Origin: Volvariella volvacea V23
Taxonomy: Eukaryota; Basidiomycota; Agaricomycetes; Agaricales; Pluteaceae
Direction of reading: 5' to 3'
Assembly (NCBI GenBank): GCA_000349905.1
Contig: KB722756.1
Coordinates: 576,576-640,575 of the forward strand
Length of the DNA: 64,000 nucleotides
Positions 13,559-24,142 of this stretch are shown here, in pieces. Position 1 is the first letter of the stretch; the number at the start of each line of letters is the position of its first letter. The position numbers and the translations under genes are program-made. The notes below the pieces were generated by a model. That model was not told the DNA's origin. It ran no database searches and saw only the letters and a program-made list of their open reading frames with translations.

Positions 13559-14617
13559 CAATCCAAACTCCAGAAAATGAGGGTATAAAGAAACGAAGCG
13601 CCGCAGATAGCGCAGAGGACTGAAGGAAGTGGGTGGAGAAAGGGAGGAAGGCACTCACAAGGGCTATAGCGTTTACCCGCTTATAAGTGCTTCTGAATCA
13701 AACTGAAACTGGACGCGCTGGTCTGGAGTTAAGGTACTGGAACGGAGCGCATTATACGGAGGGTCCGCGAACAAAGACCCAGGTAGGTGTTTTAATCTAA
13801 CTCCACAACCATCACTACCTCGGCTACTACCGAAAAATGCCGCAGTCTCTTATTGTAGCCTGAAGAGGGCGGGCAGAGTGCTGTTGACAGACAGTAGAGC
13901 TTTGAAGATAGCCATTATTAAAGGGTCACTTACTATACACGAGGCCATGTGCCCTGAGATGAAGATAGATTTTGAATCCATTCATGTGCCTGGAAAAAGA
14001 GTTTGTATGTAACCCTTTCAAACCCAGGTCTCGCTAAAAGTAGTCTACACTTAAATTAGCTCAATAACCGTGGTGGGGTATGATGAAGGATTTGCGTCTC
14101 TCAACCAGTAGAAGAGTATAAAGGTTCATAAAGGCAGGTGACTCATAAAATGAGTTCGGACGGCATTCCCAACAGAGGGAATACAATGGATTGCATGTAA
14201 TGCAGATTGAACGCTGAGCTTACCACTAGCAATAGCTGGGCACCATTACCTGGACGAGTTCGAGCTATAGGTGTAATGATGGTGGCGGCAAAGGTGATGG
14301 TGTTGTTGTATTTGCAGAATAAATGGGTGCCTGTCCCACATGTCATAGTCCACGCAGGTCGGGTCTGCCTTGAAGGCCCCGAGTAATTGACGATGGGACT
14401 ATGTCAACTTTGAATGCTGTGAGTGCCAGCGTAGTTTTTCACTTAGAAGCGAGGATAATAGTTGGAATCCGAGCATAGCTCTGCGTAACTCGAAGATCAA
14501 GTTCGGTGCTTACCATCAAGTCGTCAAGACGTCGGTACGCCCGAATTTGGTATATGACGGCTACGTGTGACATACCGTTCTTGTGACATCAAGGTGGTTT
14601 TCGCTCTACCACGCCCA
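13559..14617. other. Divergent intergenic region
   Basis: About 1 kb between the start of the adenylate-forming reductase (-) and the start chosen for the HNH-like gene (+). It should carry both promoters. Only short frames are present and none was convincing as a gene; an upstream exon of the HNH-like gene cannot be excluded. Confidence 0.4.
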
Positions 14618-15564
14618 ATGGTTCGCCTACCAATCGTTACAGAAGCTCTTCGTGTTCTTGAATCTCAATCCTTTTCCAGAGTTCACTTGGATATTCTATG
14701 GACTTTTGTTGCCCAGTCCACTGATAAAAGGAATGTGGCAAAGTACATCATTGCGGAAAGCCAAAATGAAGGCAGCTTACTGCGTATTGCCACAGCACTC
14801 CAGGAGTTGCTAGACCATTGTACGTGTAGTATCATGCTAAGGCTCCTCTCCTAACTCTTGTGTAGTCCGTACCACGCTTCCTCCATCACCTGTGATATCA
14901 CAGGAAACTCAAGATGCAATCATCTCTCGAGAAGGGGGAAAATGCTGTATCACCAAGCAGCAACCATCGTGGTGGTGGTTTGGTAGCCATAGGGTCTCAG
15001 TTCGCCACATTATTTCACCCTCTTTTTTTGCGACCCCACGAATGAACAAAGGCGGTGACATGGCGAAACTTCTCGATATGATGTTTGGCGAATCGCGAAT
15101 GGATGATATACGCTCCGTCGTCGGCCAATCGCGGGAAGAGTGCAGCGGCGAGAATCTGTGGTTCATTAGCGATCAGGCAGATCTCGCCATTAGGCTAGGT
15201 GCACTACAGCTATCGTATGTACGGGACCGTCTTAATCAGTTCCCCGACCAGGAGGTAAGATAGGGCTCTCTTGCCTGTACGTGTGTGCTGACTACATCAG
15301 GCCTATAGGATAGAATGTTCCACTGTCATAGACTCCCCGAGACTCTTCACAGCTGATGGCGTTTTACTCAGTGAAAAGCAGCAGCGACAATATGTTACCT
15401 TCTCGACAAAGGCCGGAGTAAAGCCGCCTAATCAAATATTGATGGACTTCCTCAAGCGATTTACATTTATGTCATTCTCGGTTGGAGTCGAAATCAAGCG
15501 AAACCGTGGTGCTTTTCGCACTGACTGGGATGGTGAGGAGTTTGCACGATTTATACTCTCCTGA
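14618..15564 (+). CDS. HNH-nuclease-like fungal protein
   Basis: Three exons (14618-14819, 14866-15254, 15301-15564) join in frame to 284 residues. The middle holds SREGGKCCITK followed about 25 residues later by VRHIISPSFF. A CxxT/G-type turn followed by an HII motif is the hallmark of the HNH_2-like domain that is abundant in agaricomycete genomes. The first part is predicted helical and the C-terminal exon ends with RGAFRTDWDGEEFARF. The second Cys pair of a classical HNH zinc site is not evident, so nuclease activity is uncertain. The start at 14618 (CCCAATGG) is preferred over upstream in-frame non-ATG codons. The stop lies only 10 bases before the ATG of the next gene, unusually tight for a fungus. 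Confidence 0.6.
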
Positions 15565-15574
15565 ACTAACTTAA

Positions 15575-16417
15575 ATGGGGCAAGGGCTGATACCTACACC
15601 GGTTTCATTATATCGATGGATCTTTCAAGTAATCCCGAACTCAGTGCGCCTCCGCGTTTATAAACTCCTCTTTCGCGCCGGCGTATATCTCTACGGTGCG
15701 CCTGGGTTTGCATCAGGACCGGCCCAGCGCGTCCCGTTTGGTTTGTATATCAAGTGGGGTCCTCCTAACAGGCTTCGCAATGAAGAACGCGCATTGAAGC
15801 TTATTGAACAGGAGACTACTATCCCAGCACCTCGCCACATTGGTACATGCGAAAAGGGTGACGGCGATCTCTACATGCTTGTAACTCGAATACCTGGTCG
15901 CACCTTAAAGTCCACTCTTTTCACATTCTCCACAGCGGAACTCAAAAATCTCCGTTGGGACCTCATCCATGTGTTGATACGACTCAGAAGAGTACAAAAT
16001 AAGTCGGGTTTTCTAATTTCTAATACTTTAGGAGAAGGTGTAAGATACCAATGCTTTGGGGAGGCACAATGCGGGCCTTTCTATTCCGAGCAAGATTTCG
16101 ATAATTTCATGCTTCAAAAATTTCTGGAACCGGAACGCCGGGAATTGCGCTCAGTCCTTTCGAATGATATTGTCCTCACGCATGGAGACTTGCATGGCGA
16201 TAATATTATCGTTCTTAATGGCCGGTTATCAGGAATTGTTGATTGGGAAATGGCCGCGTGGATGCCATCATACTGGGAGTATCTTCGGATGGAGCGCCTC
16301 GCTCTTCACGAAGGGGAGGAGATCTTACTTCGACCAGAAAAGGTCTTTAAAGAACTAGGGGAAGACTGGACTTCGTTGGTGTTAAGACAGGATAAGATAT
16401 GGTCTTCGCTTGGATGA
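15575..16417 (+). CDS. Aminoglycoside phosphotransferase-like kinase
   Basis: Intronless 280-residue protein with the APH / choline-kinase fold. The N-lobe lysine is probably in LYIKWG (K60), followed by NEERAL (E70). The catalytic loop is HGDLHGDN (203-210) and the metal-binding segment is IVDWE (222-225), so the core catalytic residues are present. The family is greatly expanded in mushrooms. Substrates are mostly unknown small molecules or lipids, and antibiotic resistance should not be assumed. A decayed paralogue lies 1.5 kb downstream. No intron is seen although neighbours have several. The start at 15575 gives a normal N-terminus but leaves almost no 5' leader after the HNH-like gene. 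Confidence 0.88.
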   Translation: MGQGLIPTPVSLYRWIFQVIPNSVRLRVYKLLFRAGVYLYGAPGFASGPAQRVPFGLYIKWGPPNRLRNEERALKLIEQETTIPAPRHIGTCEKGDGDLYMLVTRIPGRTLKSTLFTFSTAELKNLRWDLIHVLIRLRRVQNKSGFLISNTLGEGVRYQCFGEAQCGPFYSEQDFDNFMLQKFLEPERRELRSVLSNDIVLTHGDLHGDNIIVLNGRLSGIVDWEMAAWMPSYWEYLRMERLALHEGEEILLRPEKVFKELGEDWTSLVLRQDKIWSSLG

Positions 16418-16771
16418 AAACCAGAGGTTAAGGGTCACTCTTACCATAACTAACTGAAATGTATTTGAATTCGATAAATCGCTCCTGATACCATATGGCG
16501 TACTTGGCTGTTGCGGCGGTAATAAAGTAATAGCCCTATCAGATTATTTGTAAGGTTCCTTCCTCCAGCGACCTCAAGTTTGCACACCATAATTGCAAAT
16601 ATGTACCCAGTGTGATGGCGATGAAAATGACTCGAATACACCTAACACGTTGGTTAAGGTGCACATGATAATCAAAAGCCTGATAACTGTGATCTAGATA
16701 AATGTAACAAGGATCCCTTCGCCCGCCACAATTAACTGCCCCAATTAACTCCTCCGGTCAACGATTCAACC
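16418..16771. other. Intergenic gap
   Basis: About 350 AT-richer bases between the APH-like gene and the next unknown gene. Nothing recognisable; presumably a terminator region and the promoter of the following gene. Confidence 0.4.
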
Positions 16772-17461
16772 ATGGTGGCGTCGAGCACCAATGATCCCTC
16801 TGTTGTAGAGCAACATGAAAGCACACTCCATGCCGCTCTTGGCTCTTCAGAACAACAAGCACCAGGACCTCTCACCGCAGAATTTGATGGGTACTTAATG
16901 GTCATAGTTCAATATGGCCGTGATGGACCAACCTGGTCGTTGTTTTTGCAAACTGAATGGCCGAAGGGATATCTTGTCTGGTACGAACCTGAACATGGGC
17001 AGTGGGTGAAGAAAGGGCCAGCTTTTAGGCCCTATTTCGGTACCTCCAAAGTTATCAAAGTAATCGCGGTCGTGGCGAACATGAATTTCTCGGATTTCGA
17101 GACTGATCAGCCACTCACCGAGAGCTTCCGCACGTTTATGGAAATGTTTTCGCAAACCGGAGATGACTGTTATACGTTGGTTGAGGAAGCCATATGGGCT
17201 CTTCACGACCCCGCAGATATGATAGTCGTTGATGGGAAGGGATCGAGACCGCGTCAGGCGCTTGCAGACTGGATGAAGAATTTGTGTGACGTAGTCGATG
17301 AAACAATAGAAAAGGGAGCCAAATCAGGTCTCAATCTTGGAATTGGGCCAGTAATCCAAGTATTCAACGATCCTTTGACCGTCGACCCTGTAAGTCACTC
17401 AAGCTTCTTGGTGCCTCAATAAACTAAAGAAATACGACGTTTTGGATGACAGAAATTCTAA
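16772..17461 (+). CDS. Hypothetical protein, unknown family
   Basis: Open frame from an ATG in good context (ACCATGG). It encodes about 207 residues to a GTAAGT donor at 17391; an intron to 17452 then leaves a tiny last exon coding Lys-Phe-stop. Reading through the donor instead gives 216 residues ending at 17422. The protein is acidic and soluble, without signal peptide or membrane segment, and rich in aromatic residues around YLVWYEPEHGQWVKK. I do not recognise the family. It probably belongs to the agaricomycete-specific hypothetical proteins, given its neighbours. Confidence 0.6.
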
Positions 17462-17889
17462 AGCTGATTATTTCTGAAAGCACGGACCAACCTTCCTTTG
17501 TCGCTGTCGTTTAGATATTACACTAGGCTTCCTTTGGATACGGCGATGGAGTCCAGTGATCGCAATTGAGTATCGACTTGTACTATATAAAAGGAAAGCG
17601 TTCGATATGTACATAAAGTATGACATTTTTTCAGTTATGTGTATGGCTTATGGGGTAGAATGACTATACTTGAAGCCAGGTAAGCTACTATTAATAAGGA
17701 CGAGGGCTCACCGGTTCTCATCGTTAAGCTGAATATCTCAGGGCCGCTGGTCAAAATGGAACTGCACGCTCAGGCTACTCGCCGAAACATGGCGAATTGA
17801 ACTTTTGGGAGTGCTGCCGTCACGCGACTGTTCCATTAAATGATTCCAAAATGTCGCGTAATTATTCTGAAGGAAGCTAGTAGGTACTA
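17462..17889. other. Intergenic gap with TATA-like element
   Basis: No gene seen. A TATATAAAAGG element at 17584-17594 could be the relic promoter of the APH-like pseudogene that begins about 300 bases downstream. Confidence 0.3.
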
Positions 17890-18660
17890 GCCAGCTCCCT
17901 CGGATGGCCACCCTCAGTGCCTTGTCAATGAGGTCGCTCTTAAGTTTATCGAACAAGAAACCAACATTGCTGCTCCTCGCCATATTGATACGTATATCAG
18001 CACAGAGGCCAACATTTATACAATAATGACACGAATACTTGGACAATCGTTGAAATCGGTGCTAATCACCCTTTCTACGGAGGAGCTCAAGATACTTCGT
18101 CAAGATTTCGTTCGCTTGATTACCTAGCTCAGGAGGGTACGCAATAAGTCCCGTGATTTGTAATGTGCTGGGCGAAGGGGTCCAATATCACTGAGATAAG
18201 GAAGCAGAAACTTTTGGCCACTGTCATACCAAATAATGTCGTATTGACGCACAGAGATCTTCATAGCGCGAATATCATTACGTTGAATGGCCGGCTTTCT
18301 GGGGTCGTTGGTTGGGAGTTAACGGGGTGGATGCCAGCGTATTGGGAATACCTGAAAATGGAACGACTATCCCTTATCGTGGAACCACGTCACGCATAGT
18401 TTTTAGTCTTATAGGTTTATATCACATTTTATGGTAATTTAGAACATAATGGGATATATTTACCCCAATTCAGGCTGATTATACAAATATATCCCTTCAT
18501 ATTAAATATTATGTTTAATATACAATTTTCACCAATAAGGTCGAATCTTAGGAAATGTCTAGTTCCACGAGGCTTCATCAAACGGAAGAGATTTCCTTCG
18601 ACCAGAAAAAATATTTGAGGGGCTTGAAGAGGATTGGACTTCACTTCAGTGAGCCATATT
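17890..18660 (+). pseudogene. Decayed copy of the APH-like kinase
   Basis: Translating in changing frames gives clear matches to the intact gene at 15575-16417: KFIEQETNIAAPRHID, then STEELKILRQDF, then NVLGEGVQYH, then THRDLHSANIITLNGRLSG and WMPAYWEYLKMERL, and finally EDWTSL near 18630-18660. Damage seen: an in-frame TAG at about 18126 where the intact gene has an Arg codon, at least one frameshift near 18160, loss of most of the segment between GEGV and the catalytic loop, metal-binding VDWE changed to VGWE, and an AT-rich insertion of about 190 bases near 18377. No start codon or 5' part is recognisable. It is a dead tandem duplicate. Confidence 0.85.
18377..18570. mobile_element. Short AT-rich insert with inverted ends (MITE-like)
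   Basis: Homology to the intact APH gene stops at about 18376 and resumes at about 18571. The roughly 194 bases between are much more AT-rich than their surroundings and are bounded by perfect 9-base inverted repeats, TCGTGGAAC (18377-18385) and GTTCCACGA (18562-18570). No coding capacity. I could not see a convincing target-site duplication, so a small non-autonomous DNA transposon is a suggestion, not a proof. Confidence 0.45.
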
Positions 18661-20095
18661 TGAGCATACAGGTGCACAAAGTCAAATACAGTAGTTCCCA
18701 ATCGCCCTTCGTAGGACTCTTTTACCGTTCGTAATTCAGCGTTCAGAAGGAGCCAGAGCAATACGCGCTTGGTAGTTCTGAAAACGTTGCCGTCGTCACA
18801 TTGATAGAAGAACTAGGAGCCTTGTCATCAAAATGCTGCGAAATTCAAGGCCGCTCTCAACGCGTTCCCTCAGGTGAACACGAGGGGTGAAGAATCACAC
18901 GAGTTGGTTCGCAGGGTTCTCATGCGTCTACATGAGGAGGATGTCATTTTACTCATAGGAAGGACAGAAGATGAGCAGCTCAATGACGTTGCAAGACTTC
19001 GGAACGGTGTGATTCAAACGGCCATGGATGAAGAAGATGACGCTTTACAACGACCTACTATTATTTTTAATAAACAGTTGACCATAAAACAAAAACTGTG
19101 CGTTTCTATGCTTTCCGAAGTTTCAAGCAAGAGATATATTGACGAGACCAACTATAAAGGAATTAGATAGCTACTCAAACCTTCGCTCAGCATCGTAAAG
19201 GGATAGGAGTCAGTGTCGTGACTTGTTTCGACTTTTTGAAGACTATATAGCACATGTATTTATAAAATGGATGCTGCGATGTATTGGCTGAAAAATTGTG
19301 CACGTATCTGGCCTCATGACGAGAACCTTGTGGTATGTACAGAGCCAAATTCTTACACCGAGAGAAAGCGGCGGAGTCAGTACTCTTGGAGCATGTGGGC
19401 GATTCTAAATGCTACATTGGGAGGCCGTGTATGATCTTCCAGCTATCTCCATCAATCCGTCCCTCATAAGCACCATTTCGCGTCTACTGCCAGCGTCAAT
19501 TCTCGCAATCTAGATTTACATCTTTTAGCTCTGAACCCTATCTGTGGTTCTCATGAAATTTAATGAGCATTAGAACGTTCCAGAAGTCAACGTTTTCCTT
19601 TTCCTCCTATGAAAATTCTTTACACTTCCCTTCTCCCGTATCTTTGACACACTACCCTTTCCAGATCTTGGTGGCCAAGAGGATGAGCTCACTGATAACC
19701 CAGTAAGTGCTACATAGTAACATAAAACCTATCAAATGACCTTCCAGACAATACCAGATGATACACCAGATGACCTACGCAGCTTTTCTTGGCTGTGTGT
19801 ATCTGCCACTCGTCTGAAAATTTCCTAGAACATGTTGGGAGCTACATAGATAAGAAACAGGCATATAAGCAACGGTGAAGCTCGGTGCGATATCACAATC
19901 TCCCTTTTTACAATCCACTTCAACACCAGTGGCTTTTCAACACAGAACATCACCTCGAGGTGGGTCTGCTACAAAACTCTTGCCTAGTTTGATATCGAGT
20001 CGAGTCCTATTACCAGTAAAAAGTGTGTTGTTTCACCTGCATTGGCTGTGAAGTCTTTTGATGAACGGCCTCGTTTACTATACAGGATTCCAACC
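18661..20095. other. Intergenic region, only weak frames
   Basis: About 1.4 kb. An open frame at 18874-19170 lacks an ATG start and has no recognisable domain (segment ESHELVRRVLMRLHEED looks helical). It may be a remnant of another accessory gene. The rest, AT-rich in places, holds nothing I can name; the last few hundred bases should include the promoter of the next gene. Confidence 0.35.
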
Positions 20096-20651
20096 ATGTC
20101 TTCCGAATCTGGCTTTGACGCCCAAGTCAAAGCAAAGTTCGATGAGCTCTATATAGCTGCTGGGAAACCCAGCAAGCTCAATGAGTCATTCGCGAAAGCG
20201 TATTTTAAGGCGTTGATCGACCTTTATCCAGAGTTTGCCGAAGACACCAATGACGACCGCTCTCACAGCTGTAGCCCTGGGGTTGCAGCTGATGCATATA
20301 TACCTAAAGAGCTTGGCGCTTCGCTTATTAAACTTGAGGTTCTGACACAGCCGAGGTTGAAGTTTGTGGTGTCACCCCTTCAAGAGCGTGAGTGGCTCTT
20401 TCGTCACAAGGGCAATGATTATTCCGGTATACTCAGTGCTTTTGGTACTTCTATTAGATCATTTTCTTTCCCCTGGGTTTTGCACCGGTACTATTGTAAC
20501 TGGTGCTAGTGGCAACTATCAGTTGTATCGGCTCTCGCCACAGACCGATCGTGTTCTCATCACCATAAGATACCCTGATCCGGACCTGATTAATCTCAAG
20601 AGGACCTTTATGGTGGGTTTTCTAGCTTCCGAATGGGCAGATCTTGTCTGA
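20096..20651 (+). CDS. Hypothetical protein, probably two exons
   Basis: First exon starts MSSESGFDAQVKAKFDELY in CCATGTC context; an upstream in-frame ATG exists at about 20060. It runs about 110 codons. A second frame (GNYQLYRLSPQTDRVL ... ASEWADLV, ending 20651) is coherent and lies just downstream, so one intron between about 20420 and 20513 is likely. I could not find a donor/acceptor pair that keeps both frames with certainty, so the junction is unresolved. No known domain, signal peptide or membrane segment. Probably a lineage-specific gene; a frameshifted pseudogene is the alternative. Confidence 0.45.
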
Positions 20652-21255
20652 AAGACTCAATTTTTGCTTCCATTCAGTACCTTGGTAGGTCTTTAATACA
20701 TATTCAAGCTAGAAACAATTCATCTGGTATTCAAGGTGAAAGGCCTGGTATAGACGTGAGCCATCAGAGTGGTTCGGGTGTTTGGGGAGCCATTCCTGGC
20801 CCGTAGGCCGATTTCCTGCACAAGTGAATCTTGATGGAGATGGAAATTGAGGATTATGAAATATTTCCGAGCTGGTATATGTCCGGGTTCAAGTTATGTG
20901 CAATAAGGATGTTATGTAGTGAGATACTCCAGAAAATAACCGAAATTTGTGATCGGAAATTGTAACACATTATTGACTCTGTTCCCTAAGATCAGGTATC
21001 CCACTCAAGACGCACCGCATTCATAACCCAAGCGCACAACCAAGCGCACAACATGAGGGGAAGATGTAACCTTTCACATGTCATTATTCCTAGTGTTACA
21101 TGTAACGCGGTCACGTGAGAATTGAACCGACGCGCTCCTTCCGACGTTCCCAATACTTTACCCACAGTGCTAGATCTCTACACCAAGCACTCGTCGTTAA
21201 TCACGACTTGAATCATCATATAGATCCGGGAGCTTCAGAAACACAAGGGGCGAGA
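20652..21255. other. Intergenic gap upstream of ASE1
   Basis: About 600 bases without a supportable gene. It should hold the ASE1 promoter. Two near-identical CAAGCGCACAAC-like units occur close together at about 21030-21050, a possible minor repeat. Confidence 0.4.
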
Positions 21256-24142
21256 ATGACACCCCCACCATCATCATCGCTGTTAACATCACTGCTCAAC
21301 TCGCTTCATTCGCATCTTCAAGCCCAAACGCAGCTATTGCCCACGCTTCACGCTCAGTTGGGCCTACCATCAAGCGCACTTGAAGAGGACCTAGAAAATT
21401 TGGAGAAGGAGCTCAGGTTGAGTGTGGATAGTCAGATTGATGCGAGAAGACGGGAAGTAGATCAGTGGATGGAGAAGTGCGAGGAAGTAGAGAGCGTGTG
21501 TCTGCGGTATACAAAAGCGTTGGGTGGGAATGTAAAAGCAACGGGAAACAGTTTGGGGGAGTTGAGGAAGGAGACGATGTTGCCGAAGAGATATGAACTA
21601 GTCTCAAAGTTCCAGGAATCTCTACGACAGGTAAGCACGGGTCGTATATTTATTGTGGCCTCGGTGCAATTGCAGAGAGTCCATACTTCAAGTTCTGTAT
21701 TCTGATAATTCGAAAATTGATAGATGTACCATGCAAAACTGGAGCAACTTACGACTTTAACGAATCGATTAAACGCACTCTCACGAACGCTAGGAACACA
21801 ATTTTTCCCTCCTGATGTACTTGAACCCATAATAGCCACAGGAGAGAGTACAGAAGATATCAATGCGCATCGAGATGTAACACCAGAGCGGTTTCTGAAA
21901 CTAGAGAAAGAGCTTGTACGAGGAAAAGCCGAAGTGGTGAGTTCCATTCCGTGCTTTCCTCCTATGGCTTCTCGTTTTTATGGGGATGCTAATGCACCTG
22001 GTTTTCTCATAACAATAGTCGAAACGCCTAAACCAACTATCCACGACATTCATCCAAATAGATTGGCTATATACTGAACTAGGAATGCCACCTCCCCCTG
22101 TGGACGACATGCCCCCCTCTCTAACACTACTAGCATCACTTCGCTCAAGGCCCCTTCCTCCATCTCGGGACTCCTCTCCCGATCCCTTTGCTTCCTCTCC
22201 TACCCCTTCCGGCAGTCGACTAAAGTCGCGTTCTGCTTTCAGGTTCAACGACGACCTTATCTTCCCGCCAGAACAAGAGTACCAACATATCTTTGCAAGA
22301 TACGTCGCTAAGCTAGAGGAGCTGGAGGATGACACGATACCCGAGAACCCGAACTCGAGTATACCATATGGGTTGGAAGGTGTTGACCCCTCGCCTGGGC
22401 TGTTGCAATGGGCGGAAGATCGACAGGCCACGCTGGAAGAGACAAAACGCAGAAGAGAAGCGCATATACAAGATATGTACGATCAGCTAGAAGTATTATG
22501 GAAGAGAATGGGTGTCGATGAATCTGCTATGGATGCGTTTGTCGATATGCATAAGGGCAGTACGGAGGAGACGATAAGAGAGTATGAAGAGGAGCTTGAG
22601 AGAATGCTGGAGCTGAAGAGATCGAGAATGGGTACATTTATCGAGAGCGCGAGAGAGGAGATTGTGAAGTTGTGGGATGAGCTGTTGATCGGTCGGGATG
22701 AGAGAGGGGATTTCGCACCATTCGCGGATGGTAGGTGTGATCACAAACACAATTCCCTTTTCTTTGTAAACTATACGACGTGCTTATCTCCTTATCTGCT
22801 TTTCGTTTCAATAGACGAAAGTACGGAGGAACTGCTGAGCATACACGAAGAAGAGATCCGACGGCTGAAGGAAGAGAAAAGATTGAAAGCACCAATACTA
22901 GCGAACATTAAGAAATACTTCGACGTGCTTGCCGAGGAGAAGGAGCTGCAGATTGCTGCAGCAGATGGGTCGCGACTACTGGGTCGTGGTGCTCGTGCAG
23001 GTCAACTGCTGCGAGAAGAGAAGATGCGGAAGAGAGTGCAGAAAGAGAAACCCCGTGTATGTCCCCGCCATGTCACAAGCACCTTCATACTCAAGATTTG
23101 ATTTCAGCTCGAACGAGAACTGTTAACTCTTCTACCAGCTTGGGAGCAAGAAAACGGCCAGCCATTCCTCGTAAACGGGGAACACTTCCTCCAGGCCCTC
23201 ATGGAAACCGTTAGCGCAGCTGAACAAGAGAACAAGCGGAGATCGACACGAGGGAGTTCTGTACCCCCGCGCGCGACGACACCCAGTGGTGTCGCTCCAC
23301 CTGCAGCCACCGCTGCTCCCCCTCAACAGCCACCAGCATATATACCCGGTAAACCCGGTGTGGTGAGACCCAACTCTGCCATGCAGATGCTCCCGAATAA
23401 ACGGCAAAAACTCAATGACTCCACCCCATCAACCTCGTCAGCAGCAGCAGGCCAGGGAACGAGAGGAAGGGGCGCGACGCCCACGCCTGGTGGCACTGCC
23501 ACCACTACGAGAAGGGGTCGACGCGCCCCACCGAGTGCGCAGAGAGGGAGTACCAGAATGACGAGGTCGACGTCTTCGCCGGCGAAGACAGGCGGCATAG
23601 CGACGAGATCGAGAACGAGGGCGACTCCGACTGCAACACCGGTGTCGATGGTTCCTGCACCGAGACAGGTGGCGATACCGATACCAAAGCTTGGGACGGA
23701 TCAGCATGTGTTGGGGCATGGGAGGTTGCCCGTTGCTGCTACGCAGGGGTTCCTCATTTCGGGTAGTGGGATTGGGAGTGTTGCGAAGAGTGGGTCGTCT
23801 GGTGCTGGTGCGGGGTACCTCTCGAGTTCGACTTCGACAGCTGCGTCGAGGTATTCTAGTGCGACTAGTTCGACGTTGAAGAGCTCCACGACGTTCTCCT
23901 CGCGACCCGCCGCTGGACGAGGAGTCGTAGGTGCGGGATCACCTAAAGTGGTCGTTGCGAGCTTGGACCCGGCTGGACTGGCAAAGAAAGCTTCGAGAGC
24001 TAGAAGAGAGAGCTTTAGACCTCGGCCCAGTGCAGATACTCCGTATGATCCGGTTGGAGGAGCGACGAAGGGGACGGGGGCTAAGGAGGTTGCGGGGAAG
24101 GTCTTGGACGTGGTCGTTAAAGAGGAGCTGGAGGATTGTTGA
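21256..24142 (+). CDS. ASE1: Ase1/PRC1/MAP65 microtubule bundler
   Basis: Crosslinks antiparallel microtubules in the spindle midzone during anaphase and helps cytokinesis. Five exons (introns 21631-21723, 21937-22018, 22731-22814, 23057-23107) give 858 residues. The first about 550 residues are rod-like coiled coil with the family signatures QIDWLYTELG, LEELWKR-type segments (here LEVLWKRMG) and KYFDVLAEEKEL followed by GRLLREEKMRKR-type sequence. This is the spectrin-like microtubule-binding part. The tail, about 300 residues, is disordered, rich in Ser/Thr/Pro/Arg, with many SP/TP sites (for example TPTP, TSSP) suited to Cdk control, as known for the family. The start MTPPPSSS at 21256 is the first good ATG. 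Single-copy cell-cycle gene; no relation to neighbours apparent. Confidence 0.93.
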
